Below are positions 32,860-43,322 of a stretch of DNA of 64,000 nucleotides, piece after piece. The notes below the pieces were generated by a model. The model ran no database searches, was not told where the DNA came from, and saw only the letters and a list, made by a program, of their open reading frames with translations. The first letter of the stretch is position 1; each line of letters begins with the position of its first letter. The stretch covers positions 560,767 through 624,766 of the forward strand of contig CAJNDS010000269.1 in the NCBI GenBank assembly GCA_905221605.1, in the 5' to 3' direction. Source of the DNA: Symbiodinium natans. Lineage: Eukaryota > Sar > Dinophyceae > Suessiales > Symbiodiniaceae. Made by a program: the position numbers and the translations under genes.

Positions 32860-33232
32860 AGGTACAACGCGTTGATGCCAATGTCAGACGTGGACTCCAG
32901 GCCGTCGAACAAGCGCAGAAAGGGTTTAGGTCAAACCCTAAACCCTAAACCCTAAACCCTAAACCCTAAACCCTAAACCCTAAACCCTAAACCCTAAACA
33001 AGGCCGAAGTCTTCGAGTTCTCCTTCAGAAGTTGCCTTCAGGAGCTGCAGTCACAGTTCCTGGACCTGATGCAGCTCTCGCAGCAGGGCCCTGCGGGCGA
33101 AGTTGCCTCTGCCCCTAGGGTTTAGGGTTTAGGGTTTAGGGTTTAGGGTTTAGGGTTTAGGGTTTAGGGCTCAGGGCCCTACATCCCTCGAAGCACATGT
33201 GGACCACGCCTCAGCGAAAGGGTTTTCGATTC
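32860..33232 (+). CDS. Coding exons of a coiled-coil-like protein, split by telomeric tracts
   Basis: Exon a (about 32861-32920) encodes Val-Asp-Ala-Asn-Val-Arg-Arg-Gly-Leu-Gln-Ala-Val-Glu-Gln-Ala. Exon b (about 33006-33115) encodes Ala-Glu-Val-Phe-Glu-Phe-Ser-Phe-Arg-Ser-Cys-Leu-Gln-Glu-Leu and a Gln/Leu-rich helix. Exon c (about 33174-33222) encodes Pro-Thr-Ser-Leu-Glu-Ala-His-Val-Asp-His. A CCCTAAA tract separates a from b and a TTTAGGG tract separates b from c. The helical pattern is SNARE/coiled-coil-like, but no family can be assigned. Confidence 0.5.
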
Positions 33233-33779
33233 TAGAGGGCACAACAAGGGAGGGACCGTATAAGGGGCCTTAGGGTTATTACGGGGCCGCTTAGTCATAT
33301 AGGGACTTTTTTACGGTATATCAAGGGGTTTAGGTAGCCAAGGGTGCAGGCGCAGGTGGATGCGATGAAGGGTTTGATTTCTGACTGCTGCGTGAGGATC
33401 AGAGTCCAGTTTCGGTAGCCGATTGGAGAAACACGAGCGGCTGACGGAACGGACCTTACGCCTTAAGCCCTAAACCCCATAAACCTCCCTAAGCCTTAAA
33501 CCCTCAACTCTAAACGCTATCCAAACAGAGCAGCCCAGACTGCCTCCAAAGGACACGGAGCTTTGTAGGTCCAAAGGTGGGACAGGTTGGCAGCCATGTC
33601 CTCCGGAAGCAAAGACCTTGCGGTTTGCCGGGAGAGCGCACCCTATTTTTGGTGCTGAGACTGGGTCGTTGTTGGTTTTATATTTTACATTTTTGTCATA
33701 CCGTATGAAATGCCCAACGAGGACTAAGACATGATCATTTTAAGTACCATCCCCAACAAGGAAGCAGAGAGCCTGGCAG

Positions 33780-36279
33780 ATGGCGCCAAAGGTACCGCCC
33801 AAGAATGCGGTGCCACCACCCCGACCAGAGCCTCCGAAGAATGCCAAGCCGAAGCCGTCGCCCAAGGAGAAAGCAAAAGCCGGCGGAAAGCTGAGTGCAC
33901 CTTCAGCCGGGGGCAAGGCTGGGAATTTTCCCAAAATATTGGGCAGTACTAGGGTTTCCTAATTCGGGGTTTGTCCTGTTTTCAAGGCGGCTACCCTAAA
34001 CCCTAAACCCTAAACCCTAAACCCTAAACCCTAAACCCTAAACCCTAAACCCTAAACCCTAAACCCTATGTTTTGGGGGTGGCTGGCACCCTTCTTCCCG
34101 ACCCTGGGAGCCCAGGCGGGCCGCGGAGCAAGCAAAAACCCAAAGGCCGATGTCGAAGCTCTGGTCGTGGATTGCATCGAGGAGCCGAAGAAAGTCTCGA
34201 AATCCGTCCCCTGGGTTGAGGGTTTGGGGTTTAGGGTGTAGGGTTTAGGGTTTAGGGTGCTTGAGCGGCACCCGTTGGCCCTTTTTTGGGGGTGGTGCGG
34301 GGTTCCCCTTTTAAAAAGCTCACCAACCCCAAACAGGGGGGAAAACCCCCCCCCCCCCCAAAGAAGGTGGGGGTACCCTTCTCATGAGGTGGTCACTGGG
34401 CTACCCAAGGTCCACATCAAGGGGGTCGAGGTGACATCCGAGCCCCAACTTCCTCGGAAGCTGCTTGAGAAGCTCGTGGACCTTCCATTCATGTCTTCAT
34501 GCTCGAAGCTCAGCCTCTTGGAGGCCCTGTGGTACCCTTTGCCCAATTTTTGGTTGGTTCTGGGTTCCCTTGTAAAAAGGAACCAACCAAGAAAAAGGGT
34601 ACCCTTATTGCAACTTAAAGGGTGCCCTTGTTACAACTTTTAGATGGCTACGGGGGCTACCAAGGCCTTCAACGCGTCTCCTACCGGCCGAAGGTGCCCG
34701 AGCGGGCGCAGCCATCCCAGTCGCTGCGCCCCTCGCCGTCGGCAAGCCCGTCGCGGTCTGCCACCCGGTTTAGAGTTACGTAGGGTTTAGGGTTTAGGGT
34801 TTAGGGTTTAGGGTTTAGGGTTTAGGGTTTAGGGTTTAGGGTTTAGGTTCCCTTTGATTTCCATTTCCACTGAGCAACATTCAAGCTTTTGTGTTCAGTT
34901 GGGTACTGGGCTACCGAGGCCACGAAGACCAACGAGCGCGCACCGCCCAAGCCTGACACGTCGGCGAGCATGCTCGCACAGCTTGTGAAACCAGAGGAGG
35001 AGGAGGCCGAGGAGGGAACCCTAAACCCTAAACCCTAAACCCTAAACCCTAAGCCCTAAGCCCTAAACCCTAAACCCTAAACCCTCATCTGCCCAAAGGC
35101 CGAGGAGGGCCCGATGTTGTTGCTCGCCGTTGCTTTGGGGGCGGAGCCCTCCAAGCCCTGCCTTTTCCGCGTTGGGCCAACAGAGCTTTTGGAAGAGGAA
35201 GCTGGATGGATGCCACACTTTCAGGAAGCTTACGGCCCATGGTGCCCGCAGGAGGCCCAGATCTCTGAGACTCGCTGGCTGCACGACCTCATGCGCCTCC
35301 CGCTTGCGGGCGGCCGCTGCTTGCTGCCAGCCATTGCGCAGCAGGGGGCGCCGAGAGATGTCCGGAGCTTCTCCCAGCGCTTTACCGAAGCCTTGCCAGC
35401 AGGTGATGCTGACGTGAGTACAGTGAACGAGCCTCTGAATGCCAGCCAGCTTGTGTGTAGCTGGATCCTGACGCAGCCCATGCTCAACGGCTGCGAGGAA
35501 CAGGCCCTGAATCTGCCTCAAGTCTTCAACAACGTGGCGGGCTTGATCTTGGGCCGGAGAAATTCACGTCTTGGCATGGAGTACTACGATGGGATGGGCT
35601 CCGACCTTGTCGAGAGCCAGATCGGTGGACCCACGAGCGACGGCGTGCCGATCGCGGAGCTGAACAAGATAGTTTCAGACATCATCCCGGGCATGAAGCA
35701 AACACGGCCCTCACAGTTCTTGGCATGGTTCCACGACCAAATGTCACTCAGGGATACTTGGAAATCTATTTTGTATTTTTGGGCACTTTAATTCCTAAGA
35801 AACAGCTAAAATTATAATGTTTGCTAGGGTTCCAAGTTCAGTATAGGTCAAGCACAGGGTCCAAGTGGAACCTGGTGGCATGGTACACCAAGAGCGCAGC
35901 CCCAATAGACTTTGACTGCGTCCTGCATGATGAGGATGGACAGGCATGGCTACCGGGCTGCACAAGTGCTCCATGTTCACTTCTTAGTTTCAGGCTTCAG
36001 GGCTTGGGGTTCAGAGGTTGAGGGTATTGGAGGGTACTTGTGGCGATGCAGGGTGCTTGGGGTTGAGACTTGGCGCTGGCACCAAGGCTGTCCGTATGCA
36101 GCGCGAACTCCGCGATGCCACGGTTTGGTCCCCCGCCTCCTGGAGACCAAAGCTTGCGATGTCGTCACGTCTTCGCGCGGCTGGCTCGCTGGCTCCTGCC
36201 ACTCGGCATTGTTACTGGGAAAGGTCTGAAGACCCAGGCAAACGTGTCACTGTTCTTTTTAATAAATTGACAACGGTCG

Positions 36280-36356
<77 letters not shown>

Positions 36357-36406
36357 TGCTCCTGCTCCTGCTCCTGCTACTGCTACTGCTACTCCTACTC
36401 CTACTC

Positions 36407-36492
<86 letters not shown>

Positions 36493-36587
36493 GCTACTGC
36501 TACTGCTACTGCTACTGCTACTGCTACTGCTACTGCTACTGCTACTGTTACTGCTACTGCTACTGCTACTGCTATACTACTGCTACT

Positions 36588-36684
<97 letters not shown>

Positions 36685-37273
36685 ACGAGGAGGACGACGA
36701 CGGACGAGGAGGACGACGACGACGACGGACGAGGAGGACGACGACGACCACGACGACGACGACGACGACGACGACGAATTATCGCTCTGATTCTTATCAT
36801 CATTTGTGTTGTGATTTTATATGGTTGTCAAATACTGTGTTCTTCTACATCGTACAAAACTTATGATCTCCCATCCCCTGCCTCCGTGCCCTCCTCGCAA
36901 TTCCCGCTCGAATAAGTAGCACCGTCATCACTACATCTCTGGTCTGTCCATCCATTCGTTGGGATAAAACCCTAATCCTAAACCCCAAAGATCTAAACCC
37001 TAAACCCCCTCTCCCTCTCTCCCTCTCTCTCTTTCTGTAAGACAGCCCATCATCTCTTTCTCATACCGCAAAAACTCCAAGCCTATTCAACATAAGAATC
37101 CTATTCAAGGGCATCAGAATGGCGCATCCTGCAAGGTAGTTCTTGCTGCTACTCTTTCAGCCGCCAGGTCAGGAGTATTGCTGTTCGCACCCATAGACAC
37201 CCCAGCTGACCAGAAGCAGTTGCGAGAGCTCCTCATGATCTTGGCAAGCCCCTTGGCCAGAAGCCCGGAGTAG
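33780..37273 (+). CDS. Nine-exon gene, 514-residue protein of unknown function
   Basis: Exons by frame and splice logic: 33780-33917, 34116-34205, 34410-34512, 34665-34759, 34919-35005, 35099-35726, 35828-35956, 36087-36223, 37136-37273 (1545 nt, TAG 37271-37273). The frame is open throughout. The N-terminus is Lys/Pro/Ala-rich and disordered (Met-Ala-Pro-Lys-Val-Pro-Pro-Lys). The region after an acidic Glu run is globular-looking with conserved-type Trp/Cys/Gly, for example Trp-Phe-Gln-Val-Gln-Tyr-Arg and Asp-Gly-Gln-Ala-Trp-Leu-Pro-Gly. No signal peptide or membrane segment is evident; no family is recognised. Donors are GT or GC except 35727 (GG or GT, by sliding). Five introns clearly lie between direct repeats. 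The ATG at 33780 directly follows a CAG and could be a trans- or cis-splice acceptor, so the start is uncertain. Confidence 0.7.
34206..34409 (+). mobile_element. Intron made of a family A introner plus telomeric repeat
   Basis: GT-AG intron with GTCC duplicated at 34206-34209 and 34410-34413. Begins with degenerate TTTAGGG, then a family A body (CTTGAGCGGCACCC ... TCACTGGGCTACCCAAG). Removing it joins Lys-Ser to Val-His-Ile-Lys in frame. Confidence 0.75.
34513..34664 (+). mobile_element. GC-AG intron that is a family A introner
   Basis: GCCT is duplicated at 34513-34516 and 34665-34668. The body runs CTCTTGGAGGCCCTGTGGTA ... GGGGGCTACCAAG. The interior holds the family hairpin GGTTCCCTTGT...GGAACC. 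Spliced frame Lys-Leu-Ser-Leu-Gln-Arg. Confidence 0.8.
34760..34918 (+). mobile_element. GC-AG intron: telomeric tract with family A right end
   Basis: GCCAC is duplicated at 34760-34764 and 34919-34923. It contains about ten TTTAGGG units (34780-34850) and ends GGGTACTGGGCTACCGAG, the family A terminus; the left terminus is not recognisable. Confidence 0.75.
35006..35098 (+). repeat. 93-nt GC-AG intron that is mostly telomeric repeat
   Basis: GCCGAGGAGGG occurs at 35006-35016 and 35099-35109 (12 bases matched counting the preceding G). The DNA between is about ten CCCTAAA/CCCTAAG units and a short CTCATCTGCCCAAAG tail. Splicing GC...AG joins Glu-Glu-Ala-Glu-Glu to Gly-Pro-Met-Leu in frame. 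Confidence 0.8.
36291..36776. repeat. Compound trinucleotide microsatellite inside a deduced intron
   Basis: Order: (CTG)20 then CTCCTG; (TAC)n 36396-36490; TGCTAC repeats to about 36580; (GAC)n from about 36588 to 36775 with GGACGAGGA interruptions. It lies in the 912-nt intron 36224-37135. Long frames through it are artefacts of repeats. Confidence 0.95.
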
Positions 37274-37894
37274 GCACTTATTTCCTTGTTTTAGGGTTGG
37301 GGTTCCCTTCTAGATCCCCTTAAACCCTAGGCTGCTCTTGTGTCTAGGACCTTATACCCGAAACCCTAGTCTTCCGTGGACTGTGTATGTGGTAGCTCGA
37401 GGAACTAAGTGAAGACTCCCTTTGCAAGATGCGAACCGGTGTTCGTCAACAATTCTGTCCAAGGTGTCTTTAGGGTTTAGGGTTTCGGGTGCTAAGCCTG
37501 AAACGCTGCCAGAACCTTTGACTCCTCTGCAGGGGCGCTCCATGATTCAAGCCAGAACATATCAAAACATGTTACATGTTCAGGAATTGGGTACCTGCTA
37601 TCCCCCTCCCCTTTCAGGGACCATACAAGGCACCTGTATTTCACGAATTCCTAACTTGCGGACACTTTCCCGGGTGAGTTTTGTTTCCGCGCGTTCATTT
37701 TGTACTGGATTGCTGTGCATCGCCGGTGATGGTCATGCACCTATAGACGTATCATCATCCGTGACGACATGACCGGCAATTATAGCCATCCAACTAGCCC
37801 TTCGTTGTTCAACTGTGCGTGTAAGAGAAAGTGTTTGTGGAAGTGGGGATTGTTTTGAAGCTGCTCCTTTCATTGCAAGTGGCATGTGTGTAAG

Positions 37895-40800
37895 GCTTGC
37901 CAGAGGACAACATCGACAAGGTGGCCCCCCCGCCCCCACCCCCAGAGGCGAGCCCACATGTTCGCTTCGTTTGGGCTTTCGTTCGCCGGGTAGCCCGCTG
38001 CTTCTGTTGGCATACGACCCGTGTTGTCAACGGCGAGACCGTGGTTCTGCCGAAGCCTGGCATGCAGATGCTCTGGGCTTTGCTCGACACTGCTGTTGAG
38101 ATGGTAGCGTCGGCGCGCACCCGCTCTTTCCCTGAGCGAAAGCGGCTGGCCCTGTGGGCCAGTGTTTGCTTTGCTGTGAGGCTGGCAGTGGCGTCGGGCA
38201 AGATGGAAGAGCCCAGTTGGCTTTCGGACAGGTACAAGCTGTGGCGTTTGCCAGAGGACGGGGGGCTTGACATCGAGGGTGCAGCAGCTCAAGTCCACAT
38301 GATCCGTTTCGGACTAGATGAATGCTGGTCGACCGATCGCGTGACGAAGCGGCTAAGAGCAATTCATGCCGATGACCTGCCATGGGAAATCTCTGAAAAA
38401 GCCCACAAGGCTGCAATCGAGAGTGCCGAAGGCGAAGCCTTGGAGGAAGACGCTGCAAAATCTGTGGAGCATGCCGAGGAGCATGCCGCAAATGCCGCAA
38501 ATGCCGCAGCCGTAGCTGCAGATGTCTCAAGTGACCAAGACACCACCAAGGCAATCCAAACCATGCCACACTTGGAGGGTACCATGGGCCATTTGGTGCG
38601 CAAGGAGTTGGAGACAAGGGGGCGGCTGGTCGTTACCGGGGGCCTTGGGGCCGGAAAACACTCGATCTCCCAGACCGTCATGGCAGACCTGGTTGTGGGG
38701 CAGGTGTGGCACAAGAACATCTTCCGCTTTCCCCTCCGCATCTCCATGGAAGAGCTGTCGCAGAAGCTCCAAGCAAGTGCCGCGGACCCTCTCCAGGAGC
38801 ACTTTGCCTCCTGCAAGCATCTCGCGGCCGCATGCGCCTGGGAGCGCACCCGGACGCCGCCCTGGTCCGGTCGCTGGGCCCACCAAGTGGTGCGCGCCCA
38901 AGGTGCCCGCAAAGGAAGCCCGGGGCGCATCTTCGTTGTCGGCGGGCACAGCACGGAGAGAAATAAGCCCTTGCAGGACGCCTGGGTGTCGCAGGACAAC
39001 GGCGAGACGTGGGAGGAGCTTCCCACGCCTCCTTGGCCGGCACGCAGCGGCCATCAGGTCATCTGCTGGGAGGACAAGCTGGTGCTCTTGGGAGGTGTGG
39101 GGGATGAGGAGCGACGGCTCCGTGATGCTTGGGAATCTTCAGATGGGGGAGAAACCTGGCAGGAGCTCCCATGCCCCCGGTGGTCTGCTAGATATGGCCA
39201 CCGGGCGGTTGTGGTGCCCATGGTGGTCAAGGAGGTGGCCACACCACATCTGGTCCTCATGGGTGGCAACGGTGCTGGCAACAAAGCTTTGAGGGATGTT
39301 TGGGCCTCAGATTCTGGCGGCTTCTCCTGGGTCGAGCTCGATCCGCTTCCCTGCTCCCCACGATGGGGCTTCGGCCTCACACAGTTTCGCAACCAGATCT
39401 GGATTACGGGTGGCGCCGATGAGCTGCATCACCTGAATGATTGCTGGATTATGGCCCATGAAGTCTGGCCCAGCAAATCGGCTGGAGGTGCTGGTGGTGG
39501 TGGTGGTGGCAGAAGGAGGTCAGACGCCGGTGACTTGGTCATAGTGGGGTAACATTTTACTTACATTTTCAAGGGTACTTAATCTTGGTAGCCCAGTGTT
39601 ACACTCGTTTTTGGTTATGGGTTCCCTTATAAAATGACCAACCCAAAAAGGGTGCCCTTATTTTAGTATGGTTCCTGGGCTACCAAGGATTTCAATGTTT
39701 AAGACTATCCCTAGTAGTAGAGTAGGTAACCTTGAACCTTCTTGGGGCAGCATAATCCCCTTACAATCCCAAAGGTTAACCTTTAGTTCCCCCAGGTTAC
39801 TGGACCCCTAAACCCTAAACCCTAAACCCTACACCCTAAACCCTAAAGGGGAGAACTAGGTAACGCCACCGCCACCGCCGGTTCCGCCGAGTCGGCCGAG
39901 CGCGTTTGGAAGCACTTCCCCACCCCCTGGGCGCAGCGATCGCTTCACCAGGCTCCGGAACCCTAAACCCTAAACCCTAAACCCCAAACCCTAAACCCTA
40001 AACCCTAAACCCTAAGCCATTTCCATGCCGTGCCATGCAATGCTGTGAGGTGGTCCTCTTCAGAGGGCAGCTGGCCATCTTTGGCGGGGTGGATGGTGCT
40101 GGAGAGGCCAGGGATGCCGATTCCGATCCACGTTGAGGGTTTAGGGTTTTGGGTTTTGGGTCTAGGGTTTAGGGTTTGGGGTCTAGGGTTTAGGGCTTAG
40201 GGCTTAAGATTCCTGGCAGTCATCTACATAGGCATCCATATCAACACTTCACAGCAAAGAGCTGTAGAGTATTGAGAGCAGGTTGGGATCCTACTCAACA
40301 GCAGGCAACTTACAAACATGGGGGTTTTACGAGATAGGGGACCGACCCCCTAGTATAGACCCCCAAATAGTGGGCGTATGATAAACCTATTTTGGGGTCT
40401 TCTTGAAAGCCAGGCAAAGAAAGGGGAAAAATTACTAAAAGCCCAAAGAAGGCAGTAAATTTATAATCTAATAATACTGTGTTCATTCCATTCTCTACGA
40501 AAAAAAGGTAAAAAGGGAACACATGAATTATATTAAAAGGAGTGAGTGAGCGAGCGAAACGAGAGAACGAAATAGCCGCCCGAATGAACGAAATGTAAAC
40601 GAAACCAAAACTTGTCTGTGAAGAACTCAGTATAATAATTATGTGGGGTTCTTCATAGTATTATTAATGAGGCAGTAAGAACACCCAATAAAATATGCTA
40701 ACGCCGTATTAAATTTCTAATAATTATTGGCTTTCCTTATAAATTTAATATTAAATGGACAACTTTCCAAATAAAATTGTAAATGAAATACACGTGCCTT

Positions 40801-41902
40801 TTTACCTTTTAATTCGCTTCATCTTTCTTTTGGTTATTGCCGTAATAATATCGAAATAACCAATCGTAGGATTCCCGTGTAGTAAGGATCCCAATAAGGA
40901 ACCCCTAGTATACCGAAACCCTAGACCCTAAACCCCAAAACCCCAAAACCCTAAACCCTAAACCCCCACAGACACTTGACGCTGGGCTTCTCGTGGCCCC
41001 AGGTCCTCTCGGATGCCTGGCTCTCTGAGGACAACTTGGCAGCTGAGTGGTAATTACCCTTTTCTAAGCCCCCTAAGCCCTAAGCCCCAGGCCCGAGGTT
41101 CTAGGCCTTAAGCCCTAAGCCGTAAGCCCTAGGCCCTAGGCCCTAAGCCCTAAGCCCTAAGCCCTAAGCCCTAAGCCCTAAGCCCTAAGCCCTAAGCCCT
41201 AAGCCCTAAGCCCTAAGCCCTAAGCCCTAAGCCCAATCCGAAAAAGGGTACCCTTATGATAACCATGGCTTCTTGGCTACCTAGGCAACGTACGCTCAGA
41301 CCATGTTTTCTGACCTTTTAAGGAGCGCTAGATTTTTATTCGCTGCAACCTCCAGAAGAGTAGTTTAAGGGCTCGCAAACCCTAAACCCTAAAGCCTAAA
41401 CCCTAAACCCTAAACCCTAAACCCTAAACCCTAAACCCTAAACCCTAAACCCTAAACCCTAAACCCTAAACCCTAAACCCTAAACCCTAAACCCTAAACC
41501 CATCCCATTCCTCCAGATCAAGGGCTACTGTAATGTGCGAGGGTTGCGGCACGAATGCAATATATGATAAGGGAGTTTCCAACCATTTGAGCTCCCCCCA
41601 TGGCAGGACCCCCAAGAATGCATCCTAGCTAGGAGAGTAGGCCCTTGTTTTTTTTGTTTTTTTCTGGGAGGTGGGGGGGGGGGGTTAAGCCAAAACGTGC
41701 AGCCGTTCCATTTCTAGGTTGCTCTTTGGGCCTAGCGAATTTTGCGAAACATCCAGCCTACATCCCCGTGGCTAAACCGTCCTTACCCTAAACCCTAAAC
41801 CCTAAACCCTAAACGCTCCTCACTTCACAAGAGGACGGTCAGACCTGGCGGCCGCTGCCGCGTTCCTCCTGGGCGCATGTCGCCGACAGCTTCGGCCACC
41901 AG
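37895..41902 (+). CDS. Kelch-repeat protein gene (5' end not found)
   Basis: Exons: 37895-39529, 39860-39951, 40050-40112, 41003-41029 and 41834-about 41902, all in one frame. The large exon encodes an N-terminal helical region, an Ala/Glu-rich stretch and a P-loop-like Gly-Gly-Leu-Gly-Ala-Gly-Lys-His (Ser/Thr replaced by His). About four Kelch blades follow, built on Gly-Gly ... Asp-Ala-Trp ... Asp-Gly-Glu-Thr-Trp ... Pro-Trp-x-x-Arg-x-Gly-His. The small exons extend the propeller: Trp-Lys-His-Phe-Pro-Thr-Pro-Trp, Leu-Ala-Ile-Phe-Gly-Gly-Val-Asp, Asp-Ala-Trp-Leu-Ser-Glu, Asp-Gly-Gln-Thr-Trp-Arg-Pro-Leu. Introns are 39530-39859 (GT-AG), 39952-40049 (GC-AG), 40113-41002 (GA-AG) and 41030-41833 (GA-AG). 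The large exon opens after TGTAAG, so earlier exons exist; 37492-37560 is a candidate. Kelch propellers bind proteins; the role is unknown. Confidence 0.8.
39584..39687 (+). mobile_element. Introner-like element, family A, in a Kelch-gene intron
   Basis: CTTGGTAGCCCAGTGTTACA ... GGTTCCTGGGCTACCAAG. It is nested with a family D copy (39706-39803) and a CCCTAAA tract (39805-39845) in intron 39530-39859. Confidence 0.85.
39952..40049 (+). repeat. 98-nt GC-AG intron that is mostly telomeric repeat
   Basis: After a seven-base lead, nine CCCTAAA-type units occupy 39959-40018; then 31 bases ending GCTGTGAG. Splicing yields His-Gln-Val-Val-Leu-Phe, matching the His-Gln-Val-Ile-Cys-Trp of an earlier blade. 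No clear target duplication is seen. Confidence 0.75.
40200..40960. other. Intronic stretch with AT-rich insert
   Basis: Part of intron 40113-41002. About 40430-40860 is markedly AT-rich (AATAATTAT, TTAAATTT), unlike its surroundings, suggesting a separate insertion. No frame of note. Confidence 0.5.
41050..41235. repeat. Homogenised variant array (CCCTAAG)n
   Basis: About 13 perfect CCCTAAG units at 41139-41233 after a degenerate lead, followed by a family A right-end fragment (41240-41274). A standard (CCCTAAA)n tract sits at 41386-41500 in the same GA-AG intron. Confidence 0.95.
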
Positions 41903-42000
41903 GAAGGGAGCTCCAGGGGGTTAGGGTCATAGGGTCATAGGGTTTAGGGTTTAGGGTTTAGGGTTTAGGGTGAGTCAGGGGCTTCCTGAAGAACCCAGAG

Positions 42001-42092
42001 TTGGGATGTTCCCCCCCTATACCAACCGTCCTTCCTAGGGATGATGCAATCCCTATTATGAGGACTGTCGGTATGCGGGGGCAACTCCCAAG
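42001..42092. mobile_element. Terminal-inverted-repeat element, family B
   Basis: TTGGGATGTTCCCCCCCTAT at the left end and TATGCGGGGGCAACTCCCAA at the right. Short palindromes in the middle. A telomeric tract (41940-41970) precedes it. Confidence 0.7.
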
Positions 42093-42519
42093 CCTTGGGG
42101 CTCATTTTTGTGATGTTGACCTGAGAATCTTCCGGGGGCTTCGCAATCACAATCTATAGATCACAATCTATAGGGGGTGCGCTCCACTGGGTTCCTTGGA
42201 GTGACACAAGTGCACACGCACCATGCCCAAAAGAGGCAAAACATCACAATCTACAAGAAGTTCAGCGCTTGAGATGACTTGTAGGGCAGCAGTCCCGATA
42301 GCTTGCGCCCCAGGGATTCCAGAGGTGAATACCCCGACCGCACCCCATACTCCTTGAACCCCTGTCAACCCTAAAACCTAAACCCTAAACCCTAAACCCC
42401 AAACCCCACCCCCCCTCCCATTGAGCCCTAAGCCCCAAAACCCATGAGTCCTCGGCCATGAGATGCACGCTGCATGAGCAGGTGGCGCACCTGGAGGATG
42501 GCGCGGGCCTAAAAGGGTT

Positions 42520-42770
42520 TTTGGGGTTTAGGGGTTAGGGGTTTTGGGTTTGTGGGGTTTAGGGGGTTAGGGTTTAGGGTTTTGGGGTTTAGGGTTTAGG
42601 GTTTAGGGTTTGGGGCTTAGGGTTTTGGGGTTTGGGGTTTGGGGTTTAGGGTTTAGGGTTTTGGGGGTTTGGGGTTTTGGGTTTAGGGTTTTGGGGTTTA
42701 GGGGTTAGGGGGGTTGAGGGGTGTAGGCGTTTAGGGGTTTAGGGGTTTGGGTTTAGTAGGGCATATAGGG
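42520..42770. repeat. Degenerate G-rich telomeric block
   Basis: Mix of TTTAGGG, TTTTGGGG and TTTGGGG units over 250 bases. A coding-like piece just before (about 42445-42512, His-Glu-Gln-Val-Ala-His-Leu-Glu-Asp-Gly) may be a Kelch-gene or other exon. A family A left-end fragment (GCCCAGTGGTACCC) lies near 42930. Confidence 0.8.
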
Positions 42771-43227
42771 TTTGCTTACAGGGCTTATCGGGTTGCGTGT
42801 TGTTTTGTTCGTTGGGTTTAGAGGGCTTCATGACATGGGCGGCTGGGACCTCCCCCCCCGCCCCCCCCCCCCCGTTTTCGGTTCCCATATTCAGCCCCCA
42901 AGCTGCAACCCGGATCTTTATGGCTCGGATGCCCAGTGGTACCCTTATTCCTCTTTTGGGGTTTGCGTTGCCTTCCCAAGCGAACAAGGGCACCCTTTTT
43001 AGGGCCCTTGAAGGAGGGGATCCTGGGGAGCTTTAGGGAGTAGTGGGGAGTATTAGGGATCCTTGGGTTATCTAACCCCTCTTGAAACCCCCATCCCTTA
43101 AGGACCCTCTAATGAATCCTAGGTTCCTGGGCAACCCCTAAACCCTAAACCCTAAACCCTAAACCCTAAACCCTAAACCCTAAACCCTAAACCTCGATGG
43201 GGTCTCTAGGGTTTCGGTGAGCTGGAG

Positions 43228-43322
43228 ACGTGAGGTCGAGTGATGGTCCTTGGTGGCCATGGTGGCGGCCGACATGTCTTCCGATCCAGGCGCGCGTTCT
43301 TGCCTTCAATCGACGGCCTGAG
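43228..43322 (+). CDS. Candidate Kelch-like exon
   Basis: Open frame with Met-Val-Leu-Gly-Gly-His-Gly-Gly-Gly-Arg-His-Val, a Kelch-type beta-strand/Gly-Gly pattern. It could be a further exon of the Kelch gene, but the splice phase was not matched. CCCTAAA tracts flank it (43136-43190, 43330-43370). Confidence 0.35.

Noticed and set aside
36018-36866. 282-codon frame rich in Cys, Tyr and Thr
   Set aside because: It is a readthrough of trinucleotide microsatellite inside an intron; the spliced gene frame leaves this frame at 36223.
38364-39292. Other long frames overlapping the Kelch exon on both strands
   Set aside because: High-GC third positions of the real frame remove stops in other frames; only the called frame shows repeats with conserved Trp/Gly/His.
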